NCBI GenBank assembly: GCA_002256485.1
Contig: NNSG01000005.1
Location: 1 to 64,000, forward strand
Reading direction: 5' to 3'
Origin: Fidelibacterota bacterium 408169
GTDB lineage: Bacteria; Fidelibacterota; Marinisomatia; Marinisomatales; TCS55
Length of the DNA stretch: 64,000 bases
The notes under the pieces are model-generated. The model made no database searches. It was not told the origin of the DNA and worked only from the letters and a program-made list of their open reading frames with translations. The translations under genes and the position numbers were made by a program. The stretch's first letter is position 1. Each line of letters begins with the position of its first letter. Below, piece after piece: positions 61,799-64,000 of this stretch.

Positions 61799-62363
61799 TT
61801 TCTTTTATTGCTGTCACGCCGGACGGCTTGAGAATCCGCCAGTTTTCCATGGCAATATCCGATTCAAAACCGATGCCGTAAAGTGTGTCGCCCTTTTCGG
61901 TTGTGAGCATGACATTATCCTCTGTATAAATTAACTCTTCTTTGGAATCCCAAACCAATGTATCTGTATAAAGTGTTACTCCACTATCGGAGACCACAAT
62001 CACATTTCCCATGGCCCGCATAAAATCATTCCCCTCTTCAACTTCTGCCAACACTGACTTGAGGTTTGTGGTATGATTTTCGTCTTCATCAAAAAAATCA
62101 GAATTTACACGCTGATCTAATAAGATGAACTGTTTGTCATCATATTTCTCCAAATGGCCTGAACGCACAATGGAGCGAATCGTACCATGATCTGTGAGTG
62201 TTATCGTTACGTTCCAACTTTCCTGATCCGGCAATCCTTCGCGTGTATTTTCATTTTTGTCCACAACTCGATTGGAACAGCTCATTGAGCACATAAAAAT
62301 AAAAACCCATAAACCCAAAAGTGGAGAAGAATTAATAATTAAAAAATGCTTTCTCGTATTCAT
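61788..62363 (-). CDS. lptC: LPS export periplasmic protein LptC
   Basis: A 191-residue envelope protein with an N-terminal hydrophobic segment ending in a lipobox-like FMCSMSC, then the beta-jellyroll pattern of LptC/OstA proteins (WNVTITLTDHGTIRSIVRSG, MRAMGNVIVVSDSGVTLYTD, EDNVMLTTEKGDTLYGIGFE). It would bridge LPS from LptBFG to LptA. A strong GGAGGTGAT ribosome site precedes the ATG. The separate lptA gene that usually lies between lptC and lptB is missing here. Confidence 0.85.
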   Translation of the reverse strand: MNTRKHFLIINSSPLLGLWVFIFMCSMSCSNRVVDKNENTREGLPDQESWNVTITLTDHGTIRSIVRSGHLEKYDDKQFILLDQRVNSDFFDEDENHTTNLKSVLAEVEEGNDFMRAMGNVIVVSDSGVTLYTDTLVWDSKEELIYTEDNVMLTTEKGDTLYGIGFESDIAMENWRILKPSGVTAIKENEQ

Positions 62364-62507
62364 AATAATATCACCTCCCCACCTGCTTCCTGCAGAGATT
62401 TAGGGGTGGTGTAATTTATTTAATTTTTTCCTGCTTTCTCATTGCTCCAATCTATGACTTCTTGAGGTGTTCAGCAAAATGTAGCAAGAAAAAAGAAAAA
62501 GATAAAT
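62364..62507 (-). other. 144-base gap between kdsC and lptC
   Basis: No gene supported. It ends in an exceptional GGAGGTGAT ribosome site for lptC. One frame reads like a lipoprotein signal (FIFFFFLATFC) but has no start codon and stops at once, so I do not call it. Confidence 0.5.
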
Positions 62508-63080
62508 TTAATGATACGGATCCGTTTCAGGGGGATTTTGGACTTCATCCCCCAAAGCCAGTAATACCTCATCCAAACGCCCTTGCTGTGTAAGAATCCA
62601 TTCCAAAGCCTCCCTAAAAGCTCCCTGTCCTCCTGTTTTTTTAGTCACATAAACAGAAACATCTTTCACACGTTTATACGCATTTGCTACAGCAATCGGA
62701 ACAGCAACTTGCTCCATAACTGCAATATCGATGAGATCATCACCTACATAAGCTATTTCTTCATCAATAAGTCCGTATTTTTCCTTGATCTTTGAATATG
62801 GTATCACTTTGTTCAATGTACCATTATACACATCTGAAATTTTCATTTCTGCAGCTCTCACAGCAGTAGATTCTGAAAACCGACCGGAAATCAACGCTAA
62901 TTTAAGTCCCGCAACCCTTGCGATTGCCGATCCGGCCCCATCCGTCACATTGAAGCGTTTTAATTCTTCACCATTTGTTCCTTTGTAAATGGATCCATCT
63001 GTAAGAACACCATCCACATCGGAAATGAACATCTTTATATTGGCGCAAAGTAATTTTGTGTCAGTCAAGAACAGCCTCAC
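62508..63080 (-). CDS. kdsC: 3-deoxy-D-manno-octulosonate 8-phosphate phosphatase
   Basis: A 190-residue HAD phosphatase without a cap domain that makes free KDO for lipopolysaccharide. Motif I is FISDVDGVLTDGSIYKG, motif II ALISGRFSEST, and motif III/IV AYVGDDLIDIAVM with GGQGAFREALEWIL at the C-terminus, all typical of KdsC. It overlaps the kdsA end by 20 bases. Confidence 0.93.
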   Translation of the reverse strand: MRLFLTDTKLLCANIKMFISDVDGVLTDGSIYKGTNGEELKRFNVTDGAGSAIARVAGLKLALISGRFSESTAVRAAEMKISDVYNGTLNKVIPYSKIKEKYGLIDEEIAYVGDDLIDIAVMEQVAVPIAVANAYKRVKDVSVYVTKKTGGQGAFREALEWILTQQGRLDEVLLALGDEVQNPPETDPYH

Positions 63081-63879
63081 GGATACGCTTTATTGACACC
63101 AGCAAATCTTCCAATTGGTCCAAGGGCCATTGGGTAGCCGCATCGGACTTTGCAACCTCTACATTATCATGGATCTCCATAAAAATTCCATCCGCTCCGG
63201 CGGCAACGGCTGCCTTGACAATAGTCGGAATAAATTCCCTTGAACCGTCTGTATTGCTACCACCTGTTCCCGGCATTTGTGAGCTGTGAGTCGCATCAAA
63301 TATCACGGGATAGCCGGTTTTCTTCATGACAGGAATAGAGCGCATATCAGAAATCAAACTCTCATAACCAAATGTTGTACCTCGATCCGTTAGTAAAATT
63401 TGATTTCCTCCCGCATCTTCTATTTTAGAAACAATGCTTTCCACTTTCCATGGCGATAAGAATTGCCCCTTTTTTACATTCACCGTTTTCCCTGTTTTTG
63501 CTGCCGCTTCTAAAAGGTCTGTTTGCCGACACAAAAAAGCCGGGATCTGTAAAATATCTGCAACTTCTCCAACAGCGGATGCTTGCTCCGGATGGTGGAT
63601 ATCCGTCAGGACAGGAATTCCCAAATTTTCTTTCACATCTGATAGAATTTCCAGTCCTTCATCCATACCGGGGCCTCGGAATGCATCTCCGGAAGTTCGG
63701 TTCGCTTTATCAAAAGAACTTTTGAACACCAAGGGTACGTCTGTATTTGAGCATATTTTTGCAATTGCATCTGCCATTGCAAGTGTGTGTTCCCTGCTTT
63801 CGATAACGCAGGGACCTGCGATAATGGGTAAAATATCACCGCCAAAGGAAACGCTGCCTGCAATAACAATATTAGTCAT
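63061..63879 (-). CDS. kdsA: 3-deoxy-8-phosphooctulonate synthase
   Basis: A 272-residue class I-aldolase-fold synthase that condenses phosphoenolpyruvate with arabinose-5-phosphate. Motifs are [61 protein letters not shown] and [13 protein letters not shown]. Complete. Its ATG overlaps the pyrG stop, so the two are translationally coupled. Confidence 0.95.
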   Translation of the reverse strand: MTNIVIAGSVSFGGDILPIIAGPCVIESREHTLAMADAIAKICSNTDVPLVFKSSFDKANRTSGDAFRGPGMDEGLEILSDVKENLGIPVLTDIHHPEQASAVGEVADILQIPAFLCRQTDLLEAAAKTGKTVNVKKGQFLSPWKVESIVSKIEDAGGNQILLTDRGTTFGYESLISDMRSIPVMKKTGYPVIFDATHSSQMPGTGGSNTDGSREFIPTIVKAAVAAGADGIFMEIHDNVEVAKSDAATQWPLDQLEDLLVSIKRIREAVLD

Positions 63880-64000
63880 GGTTAGATTTTAATTGATATT
63901 GGACTGCTGATCCAACAAAATCCCGAAAAAGTGGATGGGCAGCGCTGACCCTACTTTTTAGCTCAGGATGAAATTGCCCGGCCACAAACCAGGGATGATC
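63872..64000 (-). CDS. pyrG: CTP synthase, C-terminal 42 residues
   Basis: The minus-strand frame from the right edge reads [19 protein letters not shown] then [13 protein letters not shown], the end of the glutamine amidotransferase domain of CTP synthase, where the His-Pro-Glu of QFHPE completes the catalytic triad. The TAA stop lies inside the first codons of kdsA. The rest is beyond the window. CTP synthesis next to KDO synthesis is a common pairing, since KDO is activated with CTP. Confidence 0.9.
   Translation of the reverse strand, partial: DHPWFVAGQFHPELKSRVSAAHPLFRDFVGSAVQYQLKSNHD

Noticed and set aside
62364-62507. Lipoprotein-signal-like frame (FIFFFFLATFC, TGA, then TPQEVIDWSNEKAGKN) between kdsC and lptC, possibly a second recoded TGA.
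   Set aside because: No start codon in frame, only about 30 codons, low-complexity T-rich DNA that yields Phe/Leu by chance, and no recognisable homology.

Overview
The window is about 64 kb of AT-rich (roughly 38-42% GC, by eye) bacterial chromosome. It encodes a Gram-negative envelope: KdsA/KdsC, LptB/LptC, an LpxH-like phosphatase and large beta-barrel proteins. One secreted protein carries a C-terminal sorting tail of the type IX secretion kind. With the lineage-specific Ig-like and glycine-zipper envelope proteins, this points to the Fibrobacterota-Chlorobiota-Bacteroidota (FCB) side of the tree, and Candidatus Marinimicrobia (SAR406) or a close relative is my best guess. No ribosomal marker is present, so the placement is an inference.

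Region 1 (1-17,205, + strand) is a dense aromatic-acid operon. It holds the end of an acyl-CoA ligase, a benzoyl-CoA-reductase-type dehydratase subunit, and an unusual fusion of a ketopantoate-reductase-like domain to the ATP-driven activase. These are followed by Had, Oah and Dch of the benzoyl-CoA pathway, an SDR dehydrogenase, a thiolase and the three subunits of 4-hydroxybenzoyl-CoA reductase. Downstream lie an aminotransferase and a 2-oxoacid:ferredoxin oxidoreductase with its own ferredoxin, a plausible source of the reduced ferredoxin the reductases need. Together they describe 4-hydroxybenzoyl-CoA to benzoyl-CoA to dienoyl-CoA to ring opening and beta-oxidation without oxygen.

Region 2 (17,206-19,605) is a boundary: a bidirectional hairpin, a HigB/HigA-type toxin-antitoxin pair with its operator, a DDE transposase and tRNA-Asn. 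Region 3 (19,606-28,576, - strand) is mixed: a sodium/solute symporter with a small partner, a HIT protein, a four-helix-bundle protein, an EF-G paralogue, ManC, an Ig-like envelope protein and SfsA.

Region 4 (28,595-34,456, + strand) is an oxygen-dependent tyrosine/homogentisate operon: HisC-type aminotransferase, HPPD, FAH-family hydrolase, homogentisate dioxygenase, flavin reductase and a degenerate AMP-binding protein. The window therefore encodes both an oxygen-independent and an oxygen-requiring aromatic route.

Region 5 (34,419-44,269, - strand) is the least explained. A radical SAM enzyme of the archaeal tetraether synthase (Tes)/MJ0619 type heads a tightly overlapping run of small membrane proteins. 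That run also includes a YraQ-type permease, a previously uncalled 54-residue membrane protein, an Lgt-like transferase lacking the usual HGG motif and a HAD phosphatase. Upstream are duplicated glycine-zipper proteins and a beta-barrel protein. I consider this the best candidate for an undescribed system, probably acting on membrane lipids or lipid anchors.

Region 6 (44,440-64,000) has an HTH-PAS regulator, a gene broken by two in-frame stops, a BCP peroxiredoxin whose catalytic cysteine codon is TGA (a very likely selenoprotein), Nudix, Tgt and RadA. It continues with a giant peptidase/propeller/barrel protein, an LpxH-like phosphatase, HEAT lipoprotein, ArgF and HflKC. The window ends with the kdsA-kdsC-lptC-lptB-rpoN envelope cluster and the tail of pyrG.
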